A stretch of 64,000 bases of DNA from Azospirillum brasilense. GTDB lineage: Bacteria; Pseudomonadota; Alphaproteobacteria; Azospirillales; Azospirillaceae. Position 1 is the stretch's first letter, and every line of letters starts with the position of its first letter. Where the stretch lies: NCBI RefSeq assembly GCF_008365405.1, contig NZ_QOKV01000004.1, forward strand, positions 186,001-250,000, in the 5' to 3' direction. Below are positions 51,846-62,184 of this stretch, one piece after another. Under the pieces are notes generated by a model that saw only the letters and a program-made list of their open reading frames with translations, was not told the DNA's origin and did no database searches. A program made the position numbers and the translations under genes.

Positions 51846-53162
51846 TTAGTGGATGGTCTCGCCATGCAGGGCGAGGTCCAGGCCGTCGCGCTCGACGTCC
51901 TCGTCGACGCGCAGGCCCATCACCACGTCGATGACCTTCAGGATGATGAAGGAACCCACCGCCGAGTAGATGATGGTGGCGAGGATGCCGTAGACCTGCG
52001 TCCAGATCTGGCCGACGTTGCCTTCCAGGGCGCCGGCGGTGCCGCCGATGGCTTCCTGGGCGAAGACGCCGGTCAGGATGGCGCCGACGATGCCGCCCAC
52101 GCCGTGCACGCCGAAGGCGTCCAGCGAGTCGTCATAGCCGAGGGCGCGCTTCAGGCCGGTGGCGCCCCAGTAGCAGATCACGCCGGCGGCCAGACCGATG
52201 ACCAGGGCGCCGGTCGGACCGACGAAGCCCGAGGCCGGGGTGATGGCGACCAGGCCGGCGATGGCGCCGGAGATGATGCCGAGGACCGAGGGCTTGCCCT
52301 TGGTGGCCCACTCGACCAGCAGCCAGGACATGGCGGCGGTGGCGGCGGCGATCTGCGTGACCAGCATGGCCATGCCCGCACGGCCGTCGGCGGCCACGGC
52401 GGAACCCGCGTTGAAGCCGAACCAGCCGACCCACAGCATCGAGGCGCCGATCAGGCTGAGCACCAGGTTGTGCGGAGCGAAGTTCTCGTTCGGGTAGCCC
52501 TTGCGCTTGCCCAGCACGATGGCGGCGACCAGACCGGCCACGCCCGCGTTGATGTGCACCACGGTGCCGCCGGCGTAGTCGAGCACGCCGTCACCCATCA
52601 GATAACCGCCCGGCCCCCAGACCCAGTGGGTGATCGGCGCGTAGACGATCAGCGACCACAGGCCCGTGAAGACCAGCATCGAGGAGAACTTCATGCGGTC
52701 GGCGAAGGCGCCGGTGATCAGGGCCGGCGTGATGATGGCGAAGGTCATCTGGAAGACGACGAAGATCGTCTCGGGAATGACGCCCGACAGGCTGTCCTTG
52801 GTGATGCCCGACAGCATGAACTTGGACAGGCTGCCGAAATACGGGGTGCCTTCGGTGAAGGCGATGCTGTAACCGGCGAAGAACCACAGGATGCTGACCA
52901 GGCAGCAGATCGCGAAGCTCTGCATCACGACCGACAGCACGTTCATCTTGCGGACCATGCCGCCGTAGAACAGGGCCAGACCCGGGATGGTCATGAACAG
53001 AACCAGCGCCGTGGCGACCAGCATCCAAGCCGTGTCACCGCTGCTCAGGGTGGGCTCGGCCGCGGCGGCGGCCGCTTCCTGGGCGAAGGCGGCGGCAGGC
53101 AGACCGGCCAAGCCCAGAATCGCCGCCATCATCGGCGCGGCGGAATGGAAGAGACGGCTCAT
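51846..53162 (-). CDS. amtB: Ammonium transporter AmtB
   Basis: This inner-membrane channel for ammonium has 438 residues. A cleavable signal peptide (about 1-28, AAAFA) precedes 11 transmembrane helices. Conserved parts include FYGGMVRKMNVLSVVMQ, the twin-histidine region (VVHINAGVAGLVAA and GVHGVGG) and the C-terminal tail GLRVDEDVERDGLD, which binds PII proteins. No glnK lies beside it, as reported for Azospirillum. A sigma-54-like promoter is at 53258-53272. Confidence 0.96.
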   Translation of the reverse strand: MSRLFHSAAPMMAAILGLAGLPAAAFAQEAAAAAAEPTLSSGDTAWMLVATALVLFMTIPGLALFYGGMVRKMNVLSVVMQSFAICCLVSILWFFAGYSIAFTEGTPYFGSLSKFMLSGITKDSLSGVIPETIFVVFQMTFAIITPALITGAFADRMKFSSMLVFTGLWSLIVYAPITHWVWGPGGYLMGDGVLDYAGGTVVHINAGVAGLVAAIVLGKRKGYPNENFAPHNLVLSLIGASMLWVGWFGFNAGSAVAADGRAGMAMLVTQIAAATAAMSWLLVEWATKGKPSVLGIISGAIAGLVAITPASGFVGPTGALVIGLAAGVICYWGATGLKRALGYDDSLDAFGVHGVGGIVGAILTGVFAQEAIGGTAGALEGNVGQIWTQVYGILATIIYSAVGSFIILKVIDVVMGLRVDEDVERDGLDLALHGETIH

Positions 53163-53257
53163 CGAGGCTCCTCTTTATCGAATGCTACTGGCCCGTTTCG
53201 CCCCGTCCCCGGTACAGACGGGGCGGCGGGAGGGGGCCGTGTGACACCGATTTGTCT

Positions 53258-53272
53258 TCAAGAAGCGTGCCA
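53258..53272 (-). promoter_or_regulatory. amtB: Sigma-54-type promoter upstream of amtB
   Basis: On the minus strand TGGCAC (53272-53267) is followed after 5 bases by TTGA (53261-53258). The -24 element is perfect; the -12 has TTGA in place of TTGC, so it is imperfect. It is about 95 bp upstream of amtB. The rest of the 547-bp divergent gap holds an inverted repeat TTGCGG/CCGCAA (53300-53323 region) and no gene. Confidence 0.45.
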
Positions 53273-53709
53273 ACCCAAAAGGGCTAGGAATCGCGGTGGT
53301 TGCGGCCTTTCGGATGACCGCAAAGCAGCATAGGCCCCGAGTCGCGGGCCTGTACTGCCCAGAAAATGAGCAGAACATCGACCCATCCAAAGCCCTTTGC
53401 CCTGGCGTGATTCGCCCATGGATTGCAGGGTGATTGCCCCCCGTTGAGGCTCCATGCGCTCGTTTCCCGCGCGCTTGCCTGCTTTTTGTGCACAACGATG
53501 CGCCTGTTTTCCGCACAGCCGTTGGGCAGCCCTCCTATTTCCGGCATGTTCCCCTCGGCCTATTGGCCCGTCCCCGTGAAATGTGGCACGGTCACCCTCT
53601 CTACCGGCGGAGCCGGACGGGGCCGGGGACAAGCGGCCCCCGCCCGGACGCCTCTGCCGGACGCTTCCGGATGGCCGACAGCAAAAAAGAGAACCGAAAG
53701 GGGAGACAC

Positions 53710-54981
53710 ATGCTCGACAAACGGGATCTGCGGCTGGCGCCGCGCCGCGCCGTGGCCCTCGTCCTGGCCGGTGGCCGGGGCAGCCGGCTGAAGCAGCTGA
53801 CCGACCGTCGCGCCAAGCCCGCCACCTATTTCGGCGGCAAGTTCCGGATCATCGACTTCGCGCTGTCGAACTGCATCAATTCGGGCTTCCGCCGCATCGG
53901 CGTGCTGACCCAGTACAAGTCGCACAGCCTGCTGCGCCACCTGCAGCGCGGCTGGAATTTCTTCCGCGGCGAGATGAACGAGTTCTGCGACCTGCTGCCG
54001 GCGCAGCAGCGGATCAGCGAGACCGCCTGGTACCAGGGCACCGCCGACGCGGTGTACCAGAACCTGGACATCCTGCGCGACCACGAGCCGGAATACATCC
54101 TGATCCTGGCCGGCGACCACATCTACAAGATGGATTACGGCGCGCTTCTGCTCGACCACATCGCCAAGAAGGCCGATGTGACGATCCCCTGCATCCAGGT
54201 GCCGCGCGCCCAGGCGACCGGCTTCGGCGTCATGCATGTGGACGAGACGCAGCGCGTCATCGACTTCGTCGAGAAGCCCGCCGACCCGCCGCCGATGCCG
54301 GGCAACCCGGACAAATCGCTGGCCAGCATGGGCATCTACGTCTTCAACGCGCAGTTCCTCTACGACCAGCTGGAGCGCGACTTCCACGAGCCCGGCTCGT
54401 CGCGCGACTTCGGCAAGGACATCATCCCGTATCTGGTGACGAGCGGGGCGCGGGTGATGGCCCACGACTTCGCCGAATCGGCCATCCTGAACGGCCATGA
54501 GTCGGAGCCCTACTGGCGCGACGTCGGCACCATCGACGCCTATTGGGAGGCCAACCTCGACCTCTGCCACGTCACGCCGCAGCTCAACATGTACGACCGC
54601 GAGTGGCCGATCTTCACCTACCAGGAGCAGCTGCCCCCGGCGAAGTTCGTCTTCGACGACGAGAACCGGCGCGGCATGGCCGTGGACAGCCTGGTGTCGG
54701 GCGGCTGCATCGTTTCCGGCTCGCTGGTGAAGAACTCGCTGCTGTTCAGCGAGGTGCGCGTCAACTCCTTCAGCGAGCTGCATCAGGCGGTGGTCCTGCC
54801 GGACGTCGACATCGGCCGCCATTGCCGCTTGACCAAGGTGGTGATCGACCGCGGCGTGGTGATCCCCGAGGGGCTGGTCGTCGGCGAGGACCCGGAACTG
54901 GACGCCAAGCGCTTCCACCGCAGCGAGGGCGGCGTCTGCCTGATCACCCAGGACATGATCGACCGCCTGCCCAAGGACTGA
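53710..54981 (+). CDS. glgC: Glucose-1-phosphate adenylyltransferase
   Basis: GlgC makes ADP-glucose from glucose-1-phosphate and ATP, the committed step of glycogen synthesis. The 423-residue enzyme has the signature [20 protein letters not shown] near the start, then [27 protein letters not shown] and the C-terminal left-handed beta-helix region. The ATG at 53710 has GGGGAG just upstream; an upstream in-frame ATG is at 53671. glgA follows. Confidence 0.95.
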   Translation: MLDKRDLRLAPRRAVALVLAGGRGSRLKQLTDRRAKPATYFGGKFRIIDFALSNCINSGFRRIGVLTQYKSHSLLRHLQRGWNFFRGEMNEFCDLLPAQQRISETAWYQGTADAVYQNLDILRDHEPEYILILAGDHIYKMDYGALLLDHIAKKADVTIPCIQVPRAQATGFGVMHVDETQRVIDFVEKPADPPPMPGNPDKSLASMGIYVFNAQFLYDQLERDFHEPGSSRDFGKDIIPYLVTSGARVMAHDFAESAILNGHESEPYWRDVGTIDAYWEANLDLCHVTPQLNMYDREWPIFTYQEQLPPAKFVFDDENRRGMAVDSLVSGGCIVSGSLVKNSLLFSEVRVNSFSELHQAVVLPDVDIGRHCRLTKVVIDRGVVIPEGLVVGEDPELDAKRFHRSEGGVCLITQDMIDRLPKD

Positions 54982-54991
54982 CCCTTCCCAT

Positions 54992-55019
54992 CCCCCTTCG
55001 CCCCCCTGGGGCGAGGGGG
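54992..55019 (+). promoter_or_regulatory. glgA: Hairpin over the glgA ribosome-binding site
   Basis: CCCCC-T-TCGCCCC (54992-55004) pairs with GGGGCGAGGGGG (55008-55019) with one bulged T and a 3-base loop. The 3' arm contains the Shine-Dalgarno GAGGGGG directly before the GTG at 55022. Confidence 0.55.
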
Positions 55020-55021
55020 CG

Positions 55022-56539
55022 GTGAGCAAGACCAAGAAGAAACCGAAAGACCCCGCCTCCATGCGCGTCCTGTTCGTCACGCCGGAATGCTACCCCCTGG
55101 TGAAGACCGGCGGGCTGGCCGACGTTTCCGCCGCCCTGCCCCCCGCCCTGAACCGCGCCGGAGCCGAGGTCCGCCTGCTGCTGCCCGGCTATCCGGCGGT
55201 GCTGAACGGGCTGACCGACCTGCAGCCGGTCGGCAATCCGCTCACCGACCTCCCCGGCGGCGCCCCGGCGACGCTGCGGATCGGACGGATGCCGGACGGG
55301 GTGCTGGCCTACGTCCTGGACGCGCCGGCGCTCTACGACCGGCCCGGCAACCCCTATCTGGGGCCCGACGGCAAGGACTGGCCGGACAACGCGGAACGCT
55401 TCGCCGCCCTGTCCTGGTGCGCGGCGGGCTTCGCGGCGGAGGACGGCCTCGACCCCTGGTGGCGTCCCGAGGTGCTGCACGGGCACGACTGGCAGACCGG
55501 CCTGATCCCGGCCTATCTGGAACTGCGCCCCGACCGCTTCGCCGGGCCGTTCCGGCCGGGCACGGTGACGACGATCCACAACATCGCCTACCAGGGCCTG
55601 TTCGGCGCCTGGATGATGAGCGACCTCGGCCTGCCCTCCGCCGCCTTCCGGATCGACGGGGTGGAGTATTACGGCGGGGTCGGCTTCCTCAAGGCCGGCT
55701 GCTTCTACTCCGACCGCCTGACCACGGTCAGCCCGACCTACGCCCACGAGATCCAGACGGCGGAGCACGGTTCGGGCCTGGAAGGGCTGCTCGCCACGCG
55801 GGCCGAGGCGCTGACCGGCATCCTCAACGGCGTGGACTATGACATCTGGGACCCCGCCATCGACCCGCACATCGCCGCCCGCTACGGCGCCGCCGACCTC
55901 GGCGGCAAGGATCTGTGCAAGGCCGACCTCCAGGCGACCTTCGGCCTGGACCGCCGGGCGGACGCCCCGCTGGCCGCGGTGGTCAGCCGCCTGACCGGCC
56001 ACAAGGGGCTGGACCTGGTGCTGGAGGCGGCGTCGCAATGGATCGCTTGGGGCGGCCAGCTCGCCGTTCTCGGCAGCGGCGAACCGGCGCTGGAGGCCGG
56101 CTTCCGCCACCTCGCCACCTGGTTCCCGAAGTCGGTCGGCGTGCGCATCGGCTATGACGAGGCGCTGTCCCACCGCATCCAGGCCGGCGCCGACCTGTTC
56201 CTGGTGCCCTCGCGGTCGGAGCCCTGCGGCCTGACGCAGATGTACGCGCTGAAGTACGGCACCCTGCCGCTGGTCCGCCGCACCGGGGGCCTCGCCGACA
56301 CCATCGTGGACGCCAACCCGGCGGCGGTGAACGACGGCAGCGCCACCGGCTTCCAGTTCGTCAACGCCAACGTCCAGGAGTTGACCTGGGCGCTGCGCCG
56401 CGCCGCCGCCCTCTACCGCAAGCCCGAGCGCTGGCACGTCCTGCAGCAGCACGCGATGACCCGCGACTTCGGCTGGCACGGACCGGCGGAGGAGTACATG
56501 GAGCTGTATCGCGCGGTGGCGCCGGTCCTGGTGGGGTGA
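55022..56539 (+). CDS. glgA: Glycogen synthase (ADP-glucose type)
   Basis: GlgA extends alpha-1,4-glucan from ADP-glucose. The 505-residue protein is a GT-B family 5 enzyme with VTPECYPLVKTGGLADV (substrate-binding KTGGL), the HGHDWQTGL motif, VVSRLTGHKGLDL and the C-terminal RSEPCGLTQMYALKYGT. The GTG at 55022 is used because of its ribosome-binding site; an ATG at 55061 is possible and would give the usual N-terminus. It is co-transcribed with glgC; branching and debranching genes are absent here. Confidence 0.94.
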   Translation: MSKTKKKPKDPASMRVLFVTPECYPLVKTGGLADVSAALPPALNRAGAEVRLLLPGYPAVLNGLTDLQPVGNPLTDLPGGAPATLRIGRMPDGVLAYVLDAPALYDRPGNPYLGPDGKDWPDNAERFAALSWCAAGFAAEDGLDPWWRPEVLHGHDWQTGLIPAYLELRPDRFAGPFRPGTVTTIHNIAYQGLFGAWMMSDLGLPSAAFRIDGVEYYGGVGFLKAGCFYSDRLTTVSPTYAHEIQTAEHGSGLEGLLATRAEALTGILNGVDYDIWDPAIDPHIAARYGAADLGGKDLCKADLQATFGLDRRADAPLAAVVSRLTGHKGLDLVLEAASQWIAWGGQLAVLGSGEPALEAGFRHLATWFPKSVGVRIGYDEALSHRIQAGADLFLVPSRSEPCGLTQMYALKYGTLPLVRRTGGLADTIVDANPAAVNDGSATGFQFVNANVQELTWALRRAAALYRKPERWHVLQQHAMTRDFGWHGPAEEYMELYRAVAPVLVG

Positions 56540-56561
56540 TGCCTCTCCTTTCTCATCGACA

Positions 56562-57878
56562 TCACGCCGGTACGGCCACGTAGTTCGAGGCGTTGACGTA
56601 CCGGAACTCCTCGGCAATGCGGTAACCGTTCTGTCCGGCCCAGTCGAGAAAGGCGTCCTTGTTGGCGTTCATGACCTCGATGAACAGGATGGGCCGGTGA
56701 AGCGCGATGGTCGTCCGCGCCCCCAGCAGCGTTTCCATCTCCATGCCCTCGACGTTGATCTTGATGAAGTCGACGCGCTCCTGGACGAGATCGTCGATGG
56801 GGTGGACGGCGACGCGCCCGCTCTCAGCCGGGACCAGCCGCGCCGCCCCCAAATTGGCCTCGTCGGCGACGCTCAGCTCGAAGGAGCCGGCACGGTCCCC
56901 GACGCCACACTCCAGAAAGGTGATCGTCGCCGGGTCGAGCCGGTTGATCTCCGCGTTCTTCTTCAGAAAATGCATGGCCACCGGGTTGGGCTCGACCGCG
57001 ATGATGCGGCGCGGCGCCATGAACAGGCCGTAATAGACGACGTGGTTCCCGACGTTGGCGCCGATCTCCAGGATCGACGAACCGGGGGGAACGAGACCCC
57101 GCAGATAGTCCAGCTCCTCCTGTTCGAAGAACACGCGCCGCAGATAGTGGCGGTGGATCATGTCGAACGGGTTGGCGATGGCGAAGCCGACCTTCACGCC
57201 GGACACCACGAAGTTGATCACGATGGGGTGATTGCGGAAGAAGTCGCCGAACACCCGCGTCACGGCCCGGCGCCACCCGCCGCCGTCGGCCGAGCGCGGG
57301 CCGGTGGAGTGGGCGCCCCGCCGGTTGATGAAGAGCGGTTGCCCGATCTTGCAGCATTTATGCGTCCGCCACAGCTCCAGGTAATATTTGAAGTCCTCGC
57401 CGGTATCCATCGCCTCGTCGAACGGGATGGATCGCGCGACGCGCGCGCGGACGAAATGCCCCATCTGCAGCGTCAGATAGGGATCGTTCAGGAGGATGTC
57501 GGACAAAAGGGTGGTCGCCCCCACCTGCTTTTCCCGCAACGCCACCGCGTCCGACCCGTACCACTGCTCGGCGATCATCCCGAACACGGCGTCGAAGTCC
57601 GCCACATGGCTGCGGACCGCCGCGAAGCCGTTGCGATCCATCAGGTCGTCGGCGTCCAGGAAGAAGACCCACTCCGCGCCGTGCTGGATGGCGTGTTCGA
57701 CGCCGAAGTTCCGGCACCGCGAGCGGCCGATCGCGCCGTCCGGGTCGGGGATGCGCAGAATCATCACGTCGGAAAAGGGACCCTGATCGGCTCGGAACGC
57801 CGCCTCGACGGAGGCCGCCGCCTCATCGGACAACCCCTCGTGTCCCGGCCCCACCGGGATGATCACCGCGCATTTCAT
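56562..57878 (-). CDS. Glycosyltransferase family 2-like/FkbM methyltransferase fusion
   Basis: This 438-residue protein has two domains. The N-terminal GT-A-like domain (about 3-215) has a DADD metal motif at 75-78 and the acceptor-region KYYLELWRTHKCCKI. The C-terminal FkbM methyltransferase domain (about 260-430) has the SAM motif LEIGANVGNHVVYYG and DFIKINVEGMEMETL. It could add and then methylate a sugar on a surface glycan or on another glycoconjugate; the target is unknown. It stands alone, convergent with glgA. Confidence 0.87.
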   Translation of the reverse strand: MKCAVIIPVGPGHEGLSDEAAASVEAAFRADQGPFSDVMILRIPDPDGAIGRSRCRNFGVEHAIQHGAEWVFFLDADDLMDRNGFAAVRSHVADFDAVFGMIAEQWYGSDAVALREKQVGATTLLSDILLNDPYLTLQMGHFVRARVARSIPFDEAMDTGEDFKYYLELWRTHKCCKIGQPLFINRRGAHSTGPRSADGGGWRRAVTRVFGDFFRNHPIVINFVVSGVKVGFAIANPFDMIHRHYLRRVFFEQEELDYLRGLVPPGSSILEIGANVGNHVVYYGLFMAPRRIIAVEPNPVAMHFLKKNAEINRLDPATITFLECGVGDRAGSFELSVADEANLGAARLVPAESGRVAVHPIDDLVQERVDFIKINVEGMEMETLLGARTTIALHRPILFIEVMNANKDAFLDWAGQNGYRIAEEFRYVNASNYVAVPA

Positions 57879-58098
57879 GAATGATCCCCTAAGGCCGCGC
57901 TTCGCGCCGCCATAGTCCATGGCCGATGTAGGACGGTAAAGGGAAAAGGCTGGGGGCCGCACCGTTCCGCGGGCGGCACCGCCCATGGCCGCCGCGCGGC
58001 ATGGTTGCCGCACGGCGGACCACGGGAAGGGACGCGAGAGGAGCCGCGCCGCAAGCCGCGACCAACGTTGGCCGAAGCCGGGCCGTCACCCTTCTCCA

Positions 58099-58127
58099 TT
58101 GCGCGCATCGTCCGTCCGCCCTATGTT
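58099..58127 (+). promoter_or_regulatory. lepA: Candidate promoter of lepA
   Basis: TTGCGC (58099-58104) and TATGTT (58122-58127) are spaced by 17 bp and end 29 bp before the lepA start. The match is moderate. Confidence 0.45.
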
Positions 58128-58155
58128 CCGGCCCAAACCAGGGCTCCGGGCACCG

Positions 58156-59958
<1,803 letters not shown>

Positions 59959-59984
59959 GCGCCGGCTTCGCGGCGGCGTGACGG

Positions 59985-60016
59985 AAAGCGGGCCCGGCAA
60001 GGCCCGCTTTCTTTTT
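59985..60016 (+). terminator. lepA: Rho-independent terminator after lepA
   Basis: A 10-bp stem (59985-59994 with 60001-60010) is followed by CTTTTTG. Confidence 0.85.
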
Positions 60017-60107
60017 GTCCCCGCATCCCGGAGCCCACAAAAAGTCGAATGACTCCCCGCATGGAATCGCCTATCACCCGGTCAGGCTTCCAAACGGATG
60101 ATGTCCC

Positions 60108-60854
60108 GTGACGCGCACTGTCATGTTCGGCCTGCCCGCCGCCGCCTTGGTCGTCGGCATCCTCGCAGGCTGCACCCCGAACTACTCGCCCAACACCTAC
60201 GCCGCCACCGCAACCCAGCAGGCGAACAAGGTGGAGCGGGCGGTCGTCATCGGGTTCCGTCAGGTCAAGATCAGCACCAGCGGCACGGTCGGCGCGGTCA
60301 CCGGCGGAGCCGCGGGCGGCGTGCTGGGCTCGCAGTCCGGCACCTTCGGCATCAATTCGGCGCTGGGCGCGGTCGGCGGAACGGCCATCGGCGGGCTGAT
60401 CGGCACCTCGATTGAGCATGTGACCGGCGACACCACGGGCTGGGAATACATCGTCCGCAAGCCGGACGGCGAGCTTCTGTCGGTCACCCAGCGGGAAGAG
60501 AAGCCCATCGAGATCGGGCAGAAGGTTCTGGTCATCGCCGGCAGCCAAGCCCGCATCGTCGCCGACTACTCCACGGACCCGGAGCCCACTCCCGCCCCCA
60601 AGGACGCGGTGAAGGAAGCGGCCAAGGACGACGTCCAAAAGGACGTCAAGCCCGCCGAGGCGATCGAGGCGAAGGAGCTTCCCGCCCCGCCCCCCGCGGA
60701 GGCACCTGCCGAGGCTCCGACGGCCTCAACTCCCGACAGCGGCGGGCCGGCGCCCATCCGCCTCACCCCACCTCCTGTGACGCCGACTCCTGAGCCGGCG
60801 CCGGCCGCCGAGGCCCCGGCGGACAAGCCCGCCGACGGCACGCCCGCCACCTGA
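60108..60854 (+). CDS. Glycine-zipper outer-membrane lipoprotein (SlyB/Pcp-like)
   Basis: This 248-residue lipoprotein has a signal peptide with lipobox LAGC (C about 22). A glycine-zipper segment (VGAVTGGAAGGVLG, ALGAVGGTAIGGLIG) follows, as in SlyB/17-kDa antigen proteins. The C-terminal 90 residues are Pro/Ala/Glu-rich and probably span the periplasm or cell surface. The GTG at 60108 is used; ATG at 60123 is an alternative. It is likely structural, with an envelope-stability role in other bacteria. Confidence 0.84.
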   Translation: MTRTVMFGLPAAALVVGILAGCTPNYSPNTYAATATQQANKVERAVVIGFRQVKISTSGTVGAVTGGAAGGVLGSQSGTFGINSALGAVGGTAIGGLIGTSIEHVTGDTTGWEYIVRKPDGELLSVTQREEKPIEIGQKVLVIAGSQARIVADYSTDPEPTPAPKDAVKEAAKDDVQKDVKPAEAIEAKELPAPPPAEAPAEAPTASTPDSGGPAPIRLTPPPVTPTPEPAPAAEAPADKPADGTPAT

Positions 60855-60861
60855 TCCGCGC

Positions 60862-61026
60862 TCACACCACCAGGATCGTCAGCAGCAGCACCGGCAGAGC
60901 CGGCATCCGGGGCAGCCGGAAGCGCCACGGCGGCGGCACTGCCACCGCCACCGGGCGGCACTCCTTTTCGCGGTCCAGCCGCCCGGCCGCCAGCACCACC
61001 GTCGTCATCGCGTCGAACACGCCCAT
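60862..61026 (-). CDS. Small unknown protein (54 aa) divergent from a LysR gene
   Basis: I do not recognise the family. GGAGG precedes the ATG at 61026. The protein starts MGVFDAMTTVVLAAGRL and ends in a hydrophobic stretch (MPALPVLLLTILVV), so it may be membrane-anchored at its C-terminus. A T-N11-A LysR box lies in the short gap to the divergent regulator gene, suggesting LysR control. Being so short it could be chance, but position and ribosome-binding site support it. Confidence 0.5.
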   Translation of the reverse strand: MGVFDAMTTVVLAAGRLDREKECRPVAVAVPPPWRFRLPRMPALPVLLLTILVV

Positions 61027-61101
61027 CGCTCCGTCCTCCCAAGATTGGAGGGCACCCTGCGCCCGCGTGGAAAATCTTGGAAACGAATAGGCTTTATGAG
61101 G

Positions 61102-61122
61102 ATCATCACAGATCGTGATGGT
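61102..61122. promoter_or_regulatory. LysR box in the divergent 61.0-61.2 kb gap
   Basis: CATCAC-N5-GTGATG is a perfect inverted repeat (61104-61109 and 61115-61120) with a T-N11-A core (T61106, A61118). A second inverted repeat CCAAGATT/AATCTTGG (61039-61046 and 61073-61080) is also in the gap. Confidence 0.55.
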
Positions 61123-61170
61123 CCTTTCGCGCGTTGAACCCGCGCGCCCCTTCTGCTTGAATGCGTGACC

Positions 61171-62055
61171 ATGCCGGCCAACCTCGACACCGACCTTCTG
61201 CGCGCCTTCGTCGCCGTCGCCGACGCGCGCAGCTTCACCCGTGCCGGCGACACGCTGGGCCGCACCCAGGCCGCCGTCAGCCAGCAGGTCCGCCGGCTGG
61301 AGGAGGTGGTGGGCACCCGCGTCTTCCAGCGCGACACCAAGAGCGTCCACCTGACCCAGGAGGGCGAGCTTCTGCTGACCTACGCCCGGCGGATGCTGAC
61401 CCTGAACGACGAGGTTCTGGCCCTGATGCGCCGGCCCGCCTCGGTCGCCAGCGTGCGCATCGGCACGCCGGACGATTACGCCACCATGCTGCTGCCCGGC
61501 GTGCTCGCCCGCTTCGCCGCCGCCTACCCCGACGTGCCGGTGGAGGTGATCTGCGACAACAGCCCCGATCTGGTGGCGGAGATCGACAAGGGCCGCTACG
61601 ATCTCGCCTTGGTCACCCGTCACCCGGACAGCCGCAGCGGCGAGCTGGTCCGGCGGGAGCCGGTGGCCTGGGTCGCCCCGCCGCGCTCCATCGTCGTCGA
61701 TTCCACCCCCATCGAGCGCGAGGACCCGCTGCCGCTGGCGCTGTTCCCCAAGGGCTGTGTGGTGCGCGACCTCGCCGTCGCGGCGCTGGAGGGCATCGGG
61801 CGCGGCTGGCGGGTCGCCTTCATCAGCAAGAGCGTGGTGGCGGTGCACGGCGCCGTGCTGGGCGGGCTGGGCGTCACCGCCATGGAGGAGTGCACCATCC
61901 CGCCCAGCCTGCGCCGGCTGACCGCGGCGGACGGCTTCCCCGACCTTCCGGACATCGACATCGCGCTGCATCGCGCGCCCGGCATGGCCGCCAAGCCGGT
62001 CCGCCTGCTGGCCGAGGCCATCCACGATCTGGTGGGCGAGGGACGTCTGGCCTGA
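61171..62055 (+). CDS. LysR-family transcriptional regulator (LrhA-like)
   Basis: This 294-residue regulator has an N-terminal winged helix-turn-helix (LRAFVAVADARSFTRAGDTL, TQAAVSQQVRRLEE) and an effector domain (about 90-290) that resembles LrhA-type proteins (GTPDDYATMLLPGVLARFAAAYP). The ATG at 61171 is used; GTG at 61165 is an in-frame alternative. It is divergent from a 54-residue gene, and the gap contains a LysR-type box. No effector can be inferred. Confidence 0.88.
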   Translation: MPANLDTDLLRAFVAVADARSFTRAGDTLGRTQAAVSQQVRRLEEVVGTRVFQRDTKSVHLTQEGELLLTYARRMLTLNDEVLALMRRPASVASVRIGTPDDYATMLLPGVLARFAAAYPDVPVEVICDNSPDLVAEIDKGRYDLALVTRHPDSRSGELVRREPVAWVAPPRSIVVDSTPIEREDPLPLALFPKGCVVRDLAVAALEGIGRGWRVAFISKSVVAVHGAVLGGLGVTAMEECTIPPSLRRLTAADGFPDLPDIDIALHRAPGMAAKPVRLLAEAIHDLVGEGRLA

Positions 62056-62184
62056 CGCCCAGCCTGACGCTTGGCCTGACGCTTGGCCCCGCTTCGTGAC
62101 ATCCGCCATGCCGGACGCGCGCCGGGTTGCCCCGGTGGGCCGGACCGATGCAGAATGGCCCCTCCTCCATGGGGGCAAACCGCC

